A stretch of 64,000 bases of DNA from Entrophospora sp. SA101 (taxonomy: Eukaryota; Glomeromycota; Glomeromycetes; Entrophosporales; Entrophosporaceae): the NCBI GenBank assembly GCA_958430865.1, contig CAUDNR010000001.1, positions 55,168 through 119,167 on the forward strand, read 5' to 3'. The notes beneath the pieces are model-generated. The model was not told the DNA's origin. It made no database searches and saw only the letters and a program-made list of their open reading frames with translations. How positions within the stretch are numbered: the first letter of the stretch is position 1; the number at the start of each line of letters is the position of its first letter. The translations under genes and the position numbers were made by a program. Below are positions 49,995 through 60,947 of the stretch, one piece after another.

Positions 49995-50930
49995 CGTATC
50001 TAAATTTGGCAGTAAGAAAACTAAAATCACGTGAAGTCCTATTTTTTGAAAAATTTTATTACATTTTTGAAACAAATTACAAAATTGCTATTTTGAAATT
50101 TGGCCATATGGCGCAGCAATAGGAGGTCTTTAGACCAAGCCAACCATATTACAAATGGTCTAACGTGATACTTCTGTATATGTTGAACAAAAAATTTTTT
50201 TATATATAAAAGTCGAAACAAATTCTTCTGAATATATAACCAAAGGATCACTGCAAAATTTACAAGATATAAAAAGCTATTAGTTGAAGAAAATTTCATT
50301 TTTTTTCATTATTTAAGTTCACATTCGAAGTTATTTCGTTAGAAACCTTATCATTTCTTGTAACTTTATACAAAATTCTTAATAATCATAGGAATAAATA
50401 AAATAGAACTTCTAGTTTCTAAGATCTTTTAATAGTAAGTTCTGATCTCAAATGTATTGGTTTAAAAAAGTAATTTTGTTAACCAACTATACAAAATTTC
50501 TTATTAATAGTAACCTAGGGATATATAGAATGAACTTCTAGTTGTCTATTAATGAATATGCCATAAGTTTGCTTTTATCTAAATTTACAAACATTTGCAT
50601 GTAAGGATTACTTAAAAATTTTTTTTTTTTTAAATAACTTGTTTATATACATATATATATAAATTTATAAATTTATAAATTTATTGTTTTATGAATTATT
50701 AGGAATATTATACCAATTGTTATATATGTATATATTCAATGGTAAAGTGAATAATTTAGTCATGATCAGAGAGCATAAATAATATTAATTGATTATTTTT
50801 ATTATCAATTTTTTTGGATTAAATGAGATATCAATGAATGATATCAATGAATTTGCAGGTAAAGAAAAAAAATTATTGAATTTGTATATAGTATTAAAAT
50901 CATTTATCAGGTTACTGATTTTTATGTGTG
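49995..50930. other. No gene seen
   Basis: AT-rich sequence after the gap. A short minus-strand ORF at 50,039-50,299 lacks any recognisable feature and I do not call it. Confidence 0.4.
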
Positions 50931-50934
50931 TATA

Positions 50935-51165
50935 TTATATTTAATAGGTAAAAGGAATAACTTGGTCAGTTATAAATTATAAACACATTTATTTGTGTAT
51001 ATTAATTATATTTAATGGGTAAAAGAATAACTTGTTTGGTTATATTATATTTAATGGGTAAAAGGAATAACATGGTTAGTTATAATTATAAACACATTTA
51101 TTTGTGTCTATTAATTATATTTAATGGGTAAAAGAATAACTTGTTTGGTTATAATTATAATAAAC
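50935..51165. repeat. Tandem repeat with ~115-bp higher-order unit
   Basis: ATATTTAATGGGTAAAAG(G)AATAAC(T/A)TG(G/T)TT(A/G)GTTAT recurs four times. A TAAACACATTTATTTGTGT block is present in alternate units, giving two ~115-bp composite repeats. Confidence 0.75.
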
Positions 51166-51215
51166 ATTATTTTTATTATTATTAAATAACTATTACAGAA
51201 AAAATTAATGTGTAC

Positions 51216-51368
51216 CAGGGTTGGCAAATTGACTGGTCCATTGAGAACAGTTGGATTTGGACTGGTCCATTGCCATTAATAAAATACTAAATATGGTTAA
51301 AGTGTTACACCAATGGACCCAATAGACCACCAATAGACCATCAATGGACCACACATTTGCCAACCCTG
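51216..51368. mobile_element. hAT MITE, 153 bp, perfect 8-bp TSD
   Basis: The ends CAGGGTTGGCAAA and, inverted, CAGGGTTGGCAAA are identical and are typical hAT termini. Perfect direct repeats ATGTGTAC flank it (51,208-51,215 and 51,369-51,376). The interior consists of repeated (C/A)TGGTCCATTG/CAATGGACC motifs in both orientations. The intact TSD suggests a relatively recent insertion. Confidence 0.92.
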
Positions 51369-51761
51369 ATGTGTACATATATATATATTAAAATTATCTA
51401 TCAGGATAATATAATATATGTTAAATTGCAAAAATGTCATCTCATATTGTTTAGTCCCATATAATTCGGAAGTTTATGACCAGTCAATAAAGCTCTCGCC
51501 ATGATTTTCTTGTTTTTTCTCTTCCTTTAAAGATTGTTTATATTTATTAACAAAAGGATCTGCATAAATTTAGCCAATCAAATTTTCTTCTAAAGAAATT
51601 CCAGAACGTTTATCATTTATAAATTAGGAAATACCAAATTTAGCATATTCCCTGACTGTATTAAATTACAAATAAAATAAATACAAATGAGTATGAACAA
51701 ATGATTAGCCTAAAATATGTAAAATTGCTCAATTACTAAAAGGAAAAAATGCAATACCTTC

Positions 51762-52575
51762 TTAAACCTTATTATATTTATAATGCGACATTATGTCTTC
51801 GACAGGTCTCGATATAACACGACGAAAACCAATTACTACTATTACGAAACCTTTTAACTTATTAGGATCCGATTTGACTATCTGAATCCTTTCATCCAAT
51901 ACTCCTTCAGCAGAGTAACCAACGACTTGTCCCTTTGCGATCGTATTCATGTACGATCCCACCTGTTTTACTCCATTATTTAATATTCCACGTATAGATG
52001 TCTGTTTCATCTTATTTGTTCCTCAGACCAATATACATATTTCCTTCCAAGTAAAGATTCTTCATCTTCTTTTTCTAGAATCTTATCTAATTTTTCTAAT
52101 TCATTCGCATCAATTTTTTTCATCGAACTTCCCTTAATATCTCTCATCAAACCAGTTAATGAAATGTACTTTAATTCTAAACTAATATTATTACCCTCAG
52201 CTCCTCCCAGAACAAAAACATCAAGATAGCCAAAGTGACCTGATCCCTTTTGTTTTTTGCTATTCATTACCAAACAAAGTTCTGGAACATGGTATCTTGA
52301 TGGGAGAAGGATCTCGACAATTGCCTGGAGGACAGGCTCATTTGCCGAACGCAGGGACATTCGTGATCTTGTTATCAAGAAAGCCTTTACAATCTTTATA
52401 AAAGGAACGATATTACCCACGACAAGATTGTTATAGGCTAAAACAACAAGGAGGGCATCATCTGCAACCTGTGTGCACATCCAAATGTTTGATAAAGATA
52501 TTTTTGTATGTTAAAATAAAATAATAGAAAATATAATTACTCACCTCAGATTTCAATGAGATAGATGTAGAAGCC
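51762..52575 (-). pseudogene. PD-(D/E)XK nuclease-like protein, frameshifted, 5' truncated
   Basis: A partial exon (NIIEASTSISLKSE) splices in phase to VADDALLVVLAYNN at about 52,463. The body has GHFGYLDVFV and NNISLELKYISLTGL, giving the D...ExK core (YLD, LELK) of PD-(D/E)XK nuclease folds, then LEKEDEESLLGRKYVYWSEE. At 52,007-52,010 the frame ends in TGA while the rest (SIRGILNNGVKQVGSYMNTI to YKYNKV) continues one base over (ATGA overlap), so a 1-nt indel has broken the gene. The pattern matches an expanded family of Rhizophagus-type hypothetical proteins as I recall it. No start was identified upstream. Nuclease activity is inference from motif spacing only. Confidence 0.6.
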
Positions 52576-52599
52576 TCAATTATGTTCTGGCTTTTTGGT

Positions 52600-52951
52600 C
52601 ACAAAACATCTATATAATTGCAATGATTTTCAACTCTCAAGAAAAAATAATTCTCCATTCACATTATTAAATACCATATATTTCATACCTTTTCTGTTTT
52701 TTCTGTTGATTGGAAAAAATTTAATTTTGTTTGTTGCAAAGTAAAAAAAAAGAAAAAATTGTATTTTAACTAGAATGGCAAGTTGTTTAATAATCTCAAA
52801 AAACAATAATATTACTTACTTATTTAAATCTCCAATTCTTTTTGAAGGATTTATATTAAAAAAAAAAAAAAAAAACACGTAAATAAAATATTTATTTTAT
52901 TACAGCCTGGGATTGCAATGATCACAACCATCATCATTTTCTTTAATAATT

Positions 52952-52985
<34 letters not shown>

Positions 52986-53015
52986 TTTACTCAACAATCT
53001 TGTGATGGTTTGTTT
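52600..53015. other. Intergenic with poly-A and AAT runs
   Basis: A run of A at about 52,857-52,876 and an AAT repeat at about 52,955-52,985. On the minus strand the first part could be the 3' UTR of the following small gene. Confidence 0.4.
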
Positions 53016-53297
53016 CATGTTTTCTTAGTTTGTTCCTTTTTGTGTCGTTTGGCCTTTGTAATAGTGAGGTACGTAAAATAAAGGAAAAGAAAGCAAGATG
53101 AATGAAATTTGTTTAGAGTACAATTAAAAGAGGAAGGAGGGAGAAATGACAATTAAGATGTGTGTTTTGAATAATTTTAAGAAAAAAACTAGAGTTGCAG
53201 CGATTGCAACAACCACCATTTAATAAACACTTACCCTTTGGAATCGGCGAGCTTGATTCCTTTGCGTTTTCTTTTTTGTTTCTCAACTACTGACATG
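52988..53297 (-). CDS. Possible small basic protein, 42 aa, two exons
   Basis: Exon 1 (about 53,297-53,234) reads MSVVEKQKRKRKGIKLADSK and ends at a consensus AAAGG/GTAAGTG donor. An acceptor TTACAAAG at about 53,060 gives GPNDTKRNKLRKHETNHHKI then VE and TAA. The phase agrees and the protein is very basic, as for small RNA- or ribosome-associated proteins, but I do not recognise the family. It could be a chance ORF. Confidence 0.35.
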
Positions 53298-53501
53298 GTT
53301 TTTTTTTTTAAAAAAAAGAAAAAGATTGTTATATATTTAGATCGACATACACAAGAAAAATTTTATTTACGCGCGTGTTGTTGTACAAAGATTGTTATTA
53401 TTGTTGACGCGATTGATTTTTTTTTTTATTTTTTTATTTTTTTGGAAAAACAATTTATCTATCTCTTACAAGACGAGAAAGCGTAAACATTGTTGCATAG
53501 T

Positions 53502-54282
53502 ATGGCTTGCTTTAAAGAAGACAAGGTGTTGTTTATTGATGGTGAGAGGTACACTATTTTTTTTTAATCATTTAATTGTTTTATAAATATTGATATACAT
53601 GTATTGATTCTTTACTTAATAAAATGTCTTGTTGAAATCAAAACATGGAGCAGATCTTGTCTGTCTCTTTGGGTATTTACGAGATTCTTGATGATAAACG
53701 ATTGGTATTGTTTTTGTTTTTTCATAATTAACATTAATAATATTAAATATATAATTACAAGAAAATGACAAGATGATACAACTGTTACAGAAGAAACAAT
53801 TTAAATATGTTATGTTTGATTATTGGAAATTTACAGATGTCAAGGCATACATGCTACTTGAACACTATACAGTCATTCTCACACATTCCTTGTGTACACA
53901 AGGCTAATCTGACTTGTCCCCCCGATGATACAACAATGCAACAGAATTCCAGGGGGGGTAGCATTGCCCTGGAATTTATAAGAGCTTGCATCAATGTAAG
54001 GACACTTTTCACTAATCTTCCCCTCATACTGTCTGACCAGAGAAGGCTGCTGACATGCTGGCCGAAAAGTTGACTGCAACGATCCTACCTCTAGGGTAAA
54101 GATGACTGGCTCTGCAACCAAGAAATTGTGCAACCTGGGTCAAAGAGTTGTGATTTTAGGTGTACATCAACATCTAGACCATCGAAGCAATAAGAAATTT
54201 GCTGAAACTCATTTCAAGCCCGGGCAGGAATTTGTAATTCAGATTGGGATTGGGGACTCTGAAATTGCATTTGTGCTCTGAT
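53502..54282 (+). CDS. Possible multi-exon gene, unknown function
   Basis: Candidate exons are MACFKEDKVLFIDGER (53,502), a segment with LSVSLGIYEILDDKRL before GTATTG (about 53,650), DVKAYMLLEHYTVILTHSL (about 53,833), IALEFIRACIN before GTAAGG (about 53,995), EKAADMLAEKLTATILPL (about 54,045) and a last open segment from 54,101 (KKLCNLGQRVVILGVHQH ... IGIGDSEIAFVL, stop 54,280-54,282). Good donors and acceptors occur, but not every phase joins, so the model is tentative and it may be part of a repeat. No family is recognised. Confidence 0.3.
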
Positions 54283-54286
54283 GTTA

Positions 54287-54417
54287 AGAGGAAAGTTGTA
54301 AAATAAAATGGTTCAGATTTTTTTTTTGGTATGTTATAAATTAATCATTCCCAAATTTTCTGTTTCTTTAATTTTTATTTGATCAAACTGAATTTGTTTT
54401 TTAAATGGGGACCTTTT
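54287..54417. repeat. Direct repeat, copy 1
   Basis: GAAAGTTGTAAAATAAA(A)TGGTTCAG and the following ~120 bp (ending TTTAAATGGGG) recur at 54,541-54,668 with a few differences. The two copies bracket a tRNA-like sequence. Confidence 0.75.
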
Positions 54418-54441
54418 CCCATATAACCCACCCTAGATTGG

Positions 54442-54512
54442 AGGAGTGTAGCTCAATGAGAGCATGTATCTTGACAAGTATAAAGGTGGCAGTTTGACTC
54501 TGCCCACTCCTA
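54442..54512 (+). tRNA. tRNA-like sequence (pseudo-tRNA or SINE head)
   Basis: A cloverleaf can be drawn. The acceptor arms AGGAGTG/CACTCCT pair at 7 of 7, the D-stem is GCTC/GAGC and the T-stem is GGCAG/CTGCC around TTTGACT. The anticodon stem TGTAT/GTATA pairs with two G-U, but the loop CTTGACAA has eight bases instead of seven. Read as TTGACAA it would carry a Val GAC anticodon. The extra base and placement between direct repeats argue for a degenerate tRNA or a tRNA-derived SINE rather than a functional gene. Confidence 0.5.
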
Positions 54513-54540
54513 TTGTGATAGTCACCATGATCATTGGCAT

Positions 54541-54668
54541 CAAGGAGAAAGTTGTAAAATAAATGGTTCAGATTTTGTTTGGTATGTTATTTATAAATCA
54601 ATCATTTTCCCAAGTTCTCTATTTCTTTATTTTTATTTGACCAACTGAACTTGTTATTTAAATGGGGC
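54541..54668. repeat. Direct repeat, copy 2
   Basis: Second copy of the ~125-bp repeat described at 54,287-54,417, starting near GAGAAAGTTGTAAAATAAA. Confidence 0.75.
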
Positions 54669-54839
54669 AGGGTTGTTGGTGAAAAATCTAAAAAGCAACC
54701 CAGGTTGCAACTTCCTGAGTTGGAGAATTTCAAATAGTTTCCTTGTCTACTGCCCTAACCCACCAACTTTATTCTAGAGAGGGATATAACATAAAGTAAT
54801 CATCACACAAGTGCCAACTCTCATCAGCAATCAATGCTC

Positions 54840-55265
54840 ATATGGAAATAGCCAGCCTGGTCTGAGAGGAAGATAAGGAAAGTTTTGTCCAAAGCCTTCC
54901 AATGTATGGATGGCCTTCACTTGTGAGAAAAATTTCACAATTATGAGGGTGTGTGAAAGCACTAATTTGTATGTTTGTGATAGGAAATTTTAATTAAATC
55001 TGACACATGCAATCAACATCAGATTTATTATTCATGAGCAACCATAATTGATAATCAGGAAAAGTAATTTATTTTGTGAACCCCAGAGATCTGGGTAGAC
55101 AGGCATTATTAAGAGTTTTGTTTATGCATGGCCTTGGTATCATTACTACCTGGGTGATGCAATTGTTTGTTATGTCAATGATGATATCAAATGTATCACA
55201 TAATAATCATGACCATCATGAATATTTGATGGATGGAGGCATTCACATACAAGGAAAGGATTAAA
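54840..55265 (+). repeat. Dispersed repeat, copy related to 28,690-29,560
   Basis: Carries the blocks GCCTTCCAATGT, TTTGTGATAGGAAATTT, ACCTGGGTGATGCAATT and ATACAAGGAAAGGATTAA, found in the same order near 28,870-29,530. The tail is open for 62 codons (55,076-55,264) but without recognisable features. Confidence 0.5.
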
Positions 55266-55890
55266 TAAGCTAAGTCATGTTTATTTTTATCTATATAATT
55301 AATTATATTTAAAAAATTATTATTTTATTTCACCTTTGTAATGGCAATAATTTCAATAATTCTGAAATTGTTTGTTTTTTAGTCTAATGATTGAATCAAT
55401 CACACAAGTGATAGTCAGTTTAGATGGCTTTTTTAAAAAAGGTTTAGTTGAATTAATATTATTAAATGGTTTTTTTATTTATAATAATTATTTTTTTGAT
55501 ACATCAAACTCAGTCCAAAATCTACCATATTTATATATTTTAAAAATTTTTTTTAGTACATTTCAATTAGATTTTATTAGATCAAATGATACATTCAGCA
55601 AAAATCTCAGAAGATTACATTGTGCATTAATTCTAAGATAAAAAAATCTGTTTTAACGTTTTAGTATTATCAATAATTATCTTTTATTTATTTGTTTATC
55701 TGTTTTAGCTGATCAATAAGATAATTTATCTTATCCATTTTTATATAGGAGTAGTACTATATATCACTTAAGATAACAAATGGTGATATTATAAAACTGT
55801 TAATTATATAATCACATTATAATTGACTAAATTTTGATCCCTGAAATTCTTGGTAATACCAATGTTCACTTTGTCTGGTTTTGTTGCAGT
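55266..55890. other. No gene seen
   Basis: AT-rich. A plus-strand open stretch at 55,372-55,641 is hydrophobic and Phe/Asn-rich, without a recognisable domain, and is not called. Confidence 0.4.
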
Positions 55891-56235
55891 ATGCCCCATA
55901 TAATAAATGATGAAAATACTTACATTCTATATTTATTATTTAAGATAAAACAAAAATCAATAGTTAATATGTTTTCAAAAACAATGATAGACTGTAATAT
56001 AATGATGATGAATATACTACCAACTACCCATTTTTTAAAATAAAATGAAAATCAACAGTTAGTATGTTTTTGAAAAAAAAACAATGATATTGACTGCAAC
56101 AATAGTAAAATGATGAGAATACTTACATCCTATATTTATTATTTAAGATAAAACAAAAATCAACAGTTAATATGTTTTCAAAAACAATGATATTACTGTA
56201 ATAATAGTGAATGATGAGAATACTTACTTCCTATA
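55890..56235. repeat. Satellite-like tandem array, left part
   Basis: Three ~100-bp units with TATTTATTATTTAAGATAAA, ATCAACAGTTA(A/G)TATGTTTT, AAAACAATGATATT and GAGAATACTTAC. The array breaks at 56,235 inside a unit and resumes at 60,024. Confidence 0.85.
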
Positions 56236-57043
56236 TATACATGGGATAGTAATTACCTAATTACCGTAAATACGTAATTCGTAATTAACGTAATTAATTA
56301 CCACTTTCACTCTTTAAAAACGTAATTACGAAATTAATTACGGGTGACGAAATTAATTATGGGTGACGAAATTATTCATTATAGACGAAATTAATTAGGG
56401 GTGACGAATTAATTACTATTGTGAAATTTTCTATGCAAACCGTTGTTAACACTACACTGATTAACAAATGTCAAAACTTTGCTTTATACCGAAGCAAATA
56501 AACAAAACCTCAGTTCTATGCCAACAACCAAATGGACAATTAAACACACTGTTTAATTTCTGACTACAAAGTGTTTTTATAAGCGAAACAATGAATTTAT
56601 TTATTTTTACAAGTTAAATTAATGATAATAAATAAAATATTTCTGCCTTTACTTATTAGCAAAGCTCTGAAATTTAATCAATTAACCTGTTGTTTTTTTG
56701 GGTTAAAATCATTTCACTAATTTATATGTAAAATCATTTATTCATTAAATGTCAAAATTAAATTTAATTTTTTAAAAAACCAAATTGAAATAATCTCTCA
56801 TCTATACATATTGTCAAAATTAATTTGGCTTTGACCCAATTCCAAAATCTCAATTTTTAATTGTGTCTTGACTCAATTATTTATATGCTTCCATATGACT
56901 CAATTAATTGCGTCAAAGAGTCACCTGATTGAGTCAAGTGATATTCTGCCACATGTATAATCAATCTCATCTATTTTGATTATCTCAAAGTATCACAAAA
57001 TTTAATCTAGTCGATGTTGAACCAAAAAGTTTAAGGACAAAAA

Positions 57044-59468
57044 ATGAGTAATTCAGGTGAATTAGACGAAATTAATGAAACAAAAAAATGATCTGGTCGA
57101 CCAAGGGAAGAAGTTTGGGAATATTTTGAAGAAAAAGGAGAAAGAATAAAAGGTCATTGTGGTGGAGTGTGCAAGTTTTGTGGCTGGGAGAAAAGATTAG
57201 CACAACCTAATGATATGAGAGAACATCTTGCTTTTTATTGTAAAGAAGTACCTTACGAAACAAGAAAACATTATTTAGAAGTTATAAAAAATTATTCAAT
57301 TTTAAGTAAGAAACAAAAAAAGAAACAAAAAATTAACCAACAACCAAAAATTTATGAAAAATTTGAATCAACAAAAATTGACTCTGCTAAAATAGATATG
57401 GCAAATCGTGCTATTGTGAAATTTTTCGCTTGTTGTGGTATCCCTTTTCATATTGTCGAAAATCCATTTTTCATTGATCTGCTATGTACACTGTGTCCAG
57501 GCTATTCCCCCCAAGTAGACATACTCTTTCTGTATCAATGCTTAATGTGGAGTTGGCATTTATAACTGGTGAAATTAATGATATGCTGAATGTTGAAACA
57601 AACCTTACCTTGGGTAATAATTGTATATATATATATATTTATTTATTTATTTATTTATTTAATTAACATCATTATGTATAAATTTTATTTAGCGCTGGAC
57701 GGATGGACAAGTCCATCAGGTCAATCTCTTTACGCCTTTATCATCATTACAAAAGACAGGAGAGAAATTGTTCATTCGATACAAAATTTGTCAAAAGAAT
57801 CCCATACAGGTATATTCCTTTCAGAAAAAATAATCGAAGTAATTGAAAATGTAGGGGGTCATGAGAAGTTCACTGGTTTGGTATCTGACAATGCTAGCAC
57901 CATGGTCTTGGCAAAAAATTTAGTTCATCAAAAATATGAAAATATAATTCCCATCCGTTGCATTTCCCACCACATTAATCTTCTTACCACAGATATTTGT
58001 AAATTGGAATTTGCAAGGTCAATTTTAAAAAAATGCATGAAATTAGTAAGATTTTTTAAAACTTCTCACCAAGCAAATTATCATTTAAAACAAGAAATAA
58101 TTGAAAGTATGATACAAGGTGGTGGCTTCAAAAGTTATTGCAAAACAAGGTGGACAACTGCTTGGGATTGCACAGCTTCTGTCCTCAAATGTGAAAATGT
58201 TTTGAAAAAGGTTATTAATATTATATTTTTTATTTCAATTAAATTAAGTTAAATTAAATTAATTAAACCATTTGATTTTAGATTGCAGATGAAAATCCAG
58301 AATATCTAAATGAAGATATTAAGGCTATTATAACAAGACAATTTTTTATGAATGTTGAAGAATTAGAAAAAGTATTGAAACCAATAAAAGAAGCAGTGAA
58401 GTGTTTGGAAATGAAGTCAACAACTTTAGCGGATTGTTTTTGTCAATTAATAAAATTATCATTTTCAATAAAAAATCTACCAGAATCAACATCCACTTTC
58501 CGTAACCAATGTATCACCACCTTTAATAAAAGATGGAAACAGTTTGACTTTAATTTGTACATGTTGGCTTATCTTCTTCATCCACAATATCGTGGTATGC
58601 ATTTATGTATTTATTCAAAAAGTTAAGCAATTCAACTGCTCATTTTTTCTAATTTAATAGGGAAAGGTTTTCAGAAAACTGTATTTTGTCATGTGGTTCA
58701 CTGGGCCATTAAAAATATTTGGTTAAAGATGGGTGGTGGATCAAATTCTACACCAAAACTAATTGCACAACTAGCTGCCTATCATGAAAGAAAATCACCA
58801 TATGAAGATGAATTTGTACCTGCATACTACTCAATTGAAAGTTGGTGGAGATTAATAGAACAAAATGAAAATTACATACAAGAACTTGCTCTGAAAATTT
58901 TATTAATAACTCCAACAAATGCAGGTTGCGAGAGAGTATTTTCAGTTCTTGGGTGGTACATGAATAAAAGAAGGACAAGGTAATTATTTGTTAAATATTT
59001 CCAACTTAAAAATTAGTATAAAATTTAATACTAAATAATATTAGGTTGAGTGTGGAACGATTACAAAGCCTTTCTAAACTCCATGCTTATTATGTCTCAA
59101 ACACCAAAACTGAGCTGAAATTTGCAGCCCAAAATGTGAATGATGATGATATTTATAATGCTATGCAAAATATTTTTTCTGATGAAGTTGAATTAGATGA
59201 AATTGATGAAGAAGAATTGGAAAATTTTGATGAAGTAGAAAATATTGAAGATGAAGAAACTTTTGATATAGATAATGGAAGCAATGGACAATTTGATAAT
59301 AATGATAATGAAATGCAAATTGAAAATTTTTTCAATCTAGTAGATAAAGAATTAGCAGAACTATTAAAAACACAGGAAGTTCAGGTTGTCATTGAGCCAA
59401 TAATTATTGATCATGGTGAAAAAGAATTTGATATAGATGATTTGTTGGACCAAGAACTTGTTGATTAA
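57044..59468 (+). pseudogene. hAT transposase with BED zinc finger, disrupted
   Basis: From the ATG at 57,044 the frame has an in-frame TGA at 57,089-57,091 (codon 16), then SGRPREEVWEYFEEKGERIK and a BED finger (CKFCGW ... REHLAFYC). A run of six C at 57,507-57,512 marks a frameshift. The frame then resumes to an intron, and exon 2 (from about 57,694) has the first catalytic Asp in LDGWTSPSGQSLYAF, the second in GLVSDNAST and the CISHHINLL motif. After further introns comes the C-terminal block WWRLIEQNEN, LALKILLITPTNAGCERVFS (third acidic residue) and LSVERLQSLSKLHAYY, then an acidic tail to the stop at 59,468. Catalytic residues are present, but the stop and the frameshift make a full-length product unlikely. 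Confidence 0.88.
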
Positions 59469-59749
59469 AAAAAATTTTTTTGTTTTGTTGAAAATTTTGG
59501 TTGAAAAAAGGGTTTTTTGAAATTTTTTACTTTACAAGTTATATGTTTTTAATAATACTTTCACACGAAGGACTTTTTTTACTTCAAAGACAAGCAAGAT
59601 ATTGTTTATGGTTAACAAAAATTTTAAATTTTATGTGAGTACTTTTATTTAGTACTTTATAAAGTGTAAAAAGCATATAAAATAAAAAATTATTGTCCAT
59701 AGTTAATTTTGTTTACAATGAATAATTTCCGTTGCTTGTAATTAATTTC

Positions 59750-59995
59750 AAATAATTTCGTCACCCGTAATTAATTTCGTCAATAATCAATAATTTCGTC
59801 ACCCGTAATTAATTTCGTCACGCGTAATTAGTTTCGTAACCCGTAATTAATTTCGTCACCCGTAATTAATTTCGTCAATAATCAATAATTTCGTCACCCG
59901 TAATTAATTTCGTCACCCGTAATTGGTTTCGTAACCCGTAATTAATTTCGTAAATAATTTCGTAATTACGTATTACGTATTACGTATTACGTTTT
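59750..59995. repeat. Subterminal repeat cluster of the hAT element
   Basis: Tandemly arranged variants of TTTCGTCACCCGTAATTAA (with CAATAATCAATAA spacers), inverted relative to the copies at the other end of the element. This spacing is typical of subterminal transposase-binding motifs in hAT elements. Confidence 0.85.
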
Positions 59996-60023
59996 TGGCA
60001 AAACTATTACCATCCCATGTATA

Positions 60024-60690
60024 TTCCTATATTTATTATTTAAAATAAAATGAAAATCAACAGTTAATAAGTTTTCAAAAATAATGATATTAGTAGTGAA
60101 ATGATAAAAACACTCACACACTATTTATTATTTAAGATAAAACGAAAATCAACAGTTAATATGTTTTCAAAAACAATGATATTAATTGTAATAATAGTGA
60201 AATGATGAGAATACTTACAGCCTATATTTATTATTTAAAATAAAATGAAAATCAACAGTTAATATTTTCAAAAATACAATGATATTGACTGTAACAATGG
60301 TGGAATGATGAGAATACTTACCCACTGCCCATTATTTAAAATAAAATGATATCAACAGTTAGTATGTTTTCAAAAACATGATATTAATAATGAAATGATA
60401 AAAACACTCACACACTATTTATTATTTAAAATAAAACAAAAATCAACAGTTAATATGTTTTCAAAAACAATGACATTGACTGTAATAATAGTAACTTACC
60501 ACTCCTCTATTTATTATTTAGAATAAAATGAAAAACAACAATTAATATGTTTTCAAAAACAATGATATTGATTGTAATAATAGTACAAAAATACTTACGG
60601 GTCTATTTTTATTTAAAATAAAATGAAAGCCAACAATTAGTATTTTTTCAAAAACAATGATATTTATTGTAATATAATAATAAATGAAGT
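60024..60690. repeat. Satellite-like tandem array, right part
   Basis: Seven ~90-105-bp units of the same family as 55,890-56,235, each with a (T)ATTTATTATTTAA(A/G)ATAAAA start and ATCAACAGTTAATATG(TTTT) core. Units differ by small indels. Confidence 0.85.
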
Positions 60691-60947
60691 ACTTCGGCTC
60701 TCCAAATTATTGTTATGAATTGGGTTTGCTAAAACCACGACAGCAAAGATAATCAAAAAGAGAAGAGAAATAGTGAATTTCATTTTGATTTATTCAGATA
60801 ATTTTTGTCAAGTTTTCACTTTTTCTTGATTTTCAAATTATATAGGATCACTGTAAGAAAGAGGATTTTTTTTTTCAAATTAAATTTTTTATTTCTATTT
60901 GCTTTATTTATACATCTATGTGAAATTGAAATTTGAAATTGAAATAT

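Larger units (their letters stand above)
56236..60023 (+). mobile_element. hAT transposon, 3,788 bp, with TSD
   Basis: The ends are inverted: TATACATGGGATAGTAAT on the left and TATACATGGGATGGTAAT read inward from the right. Target duplications TTCCTATA at 56,228-56,235 and 60,024-60,031 are identical. Subterminal copies of TTTCGTCACCCGTAATTAA cluster at both ends (about 56,330-56,420 on one strand; more than eight copies at about 59,750-59,960 on the other), as expected for transposase-binding repeats. The element carries a BED-finger hAT transposase gene on the plus strand and sits inside a tandem array. Confidence 0.93.

Noticed and set aside
53807..54133. Overlapping ORFs on both strands as independent genes
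   Set aside because: Neither strand gives a domain. Splice-site evidence slightly favours the plus strand, so only one tentative gene was listed.
54442..54512. A functional tRNA-Val gene
   Set aside because: The anticodon loop has eight bases and the stem needs two G-U pairs, so I keep it as tRNA-like only.
59153..59335. Minus-strand Ser-rich ORF under the transposase acidic tail
   Set aside because: It is the antisense of a Glu/Asp-rich coding stretch.
55890..60690. CRISPR array
   Set aside because: The repeated units are contiguous and similar over their whole length with no unique spacers, and the organism is eukaryotic.
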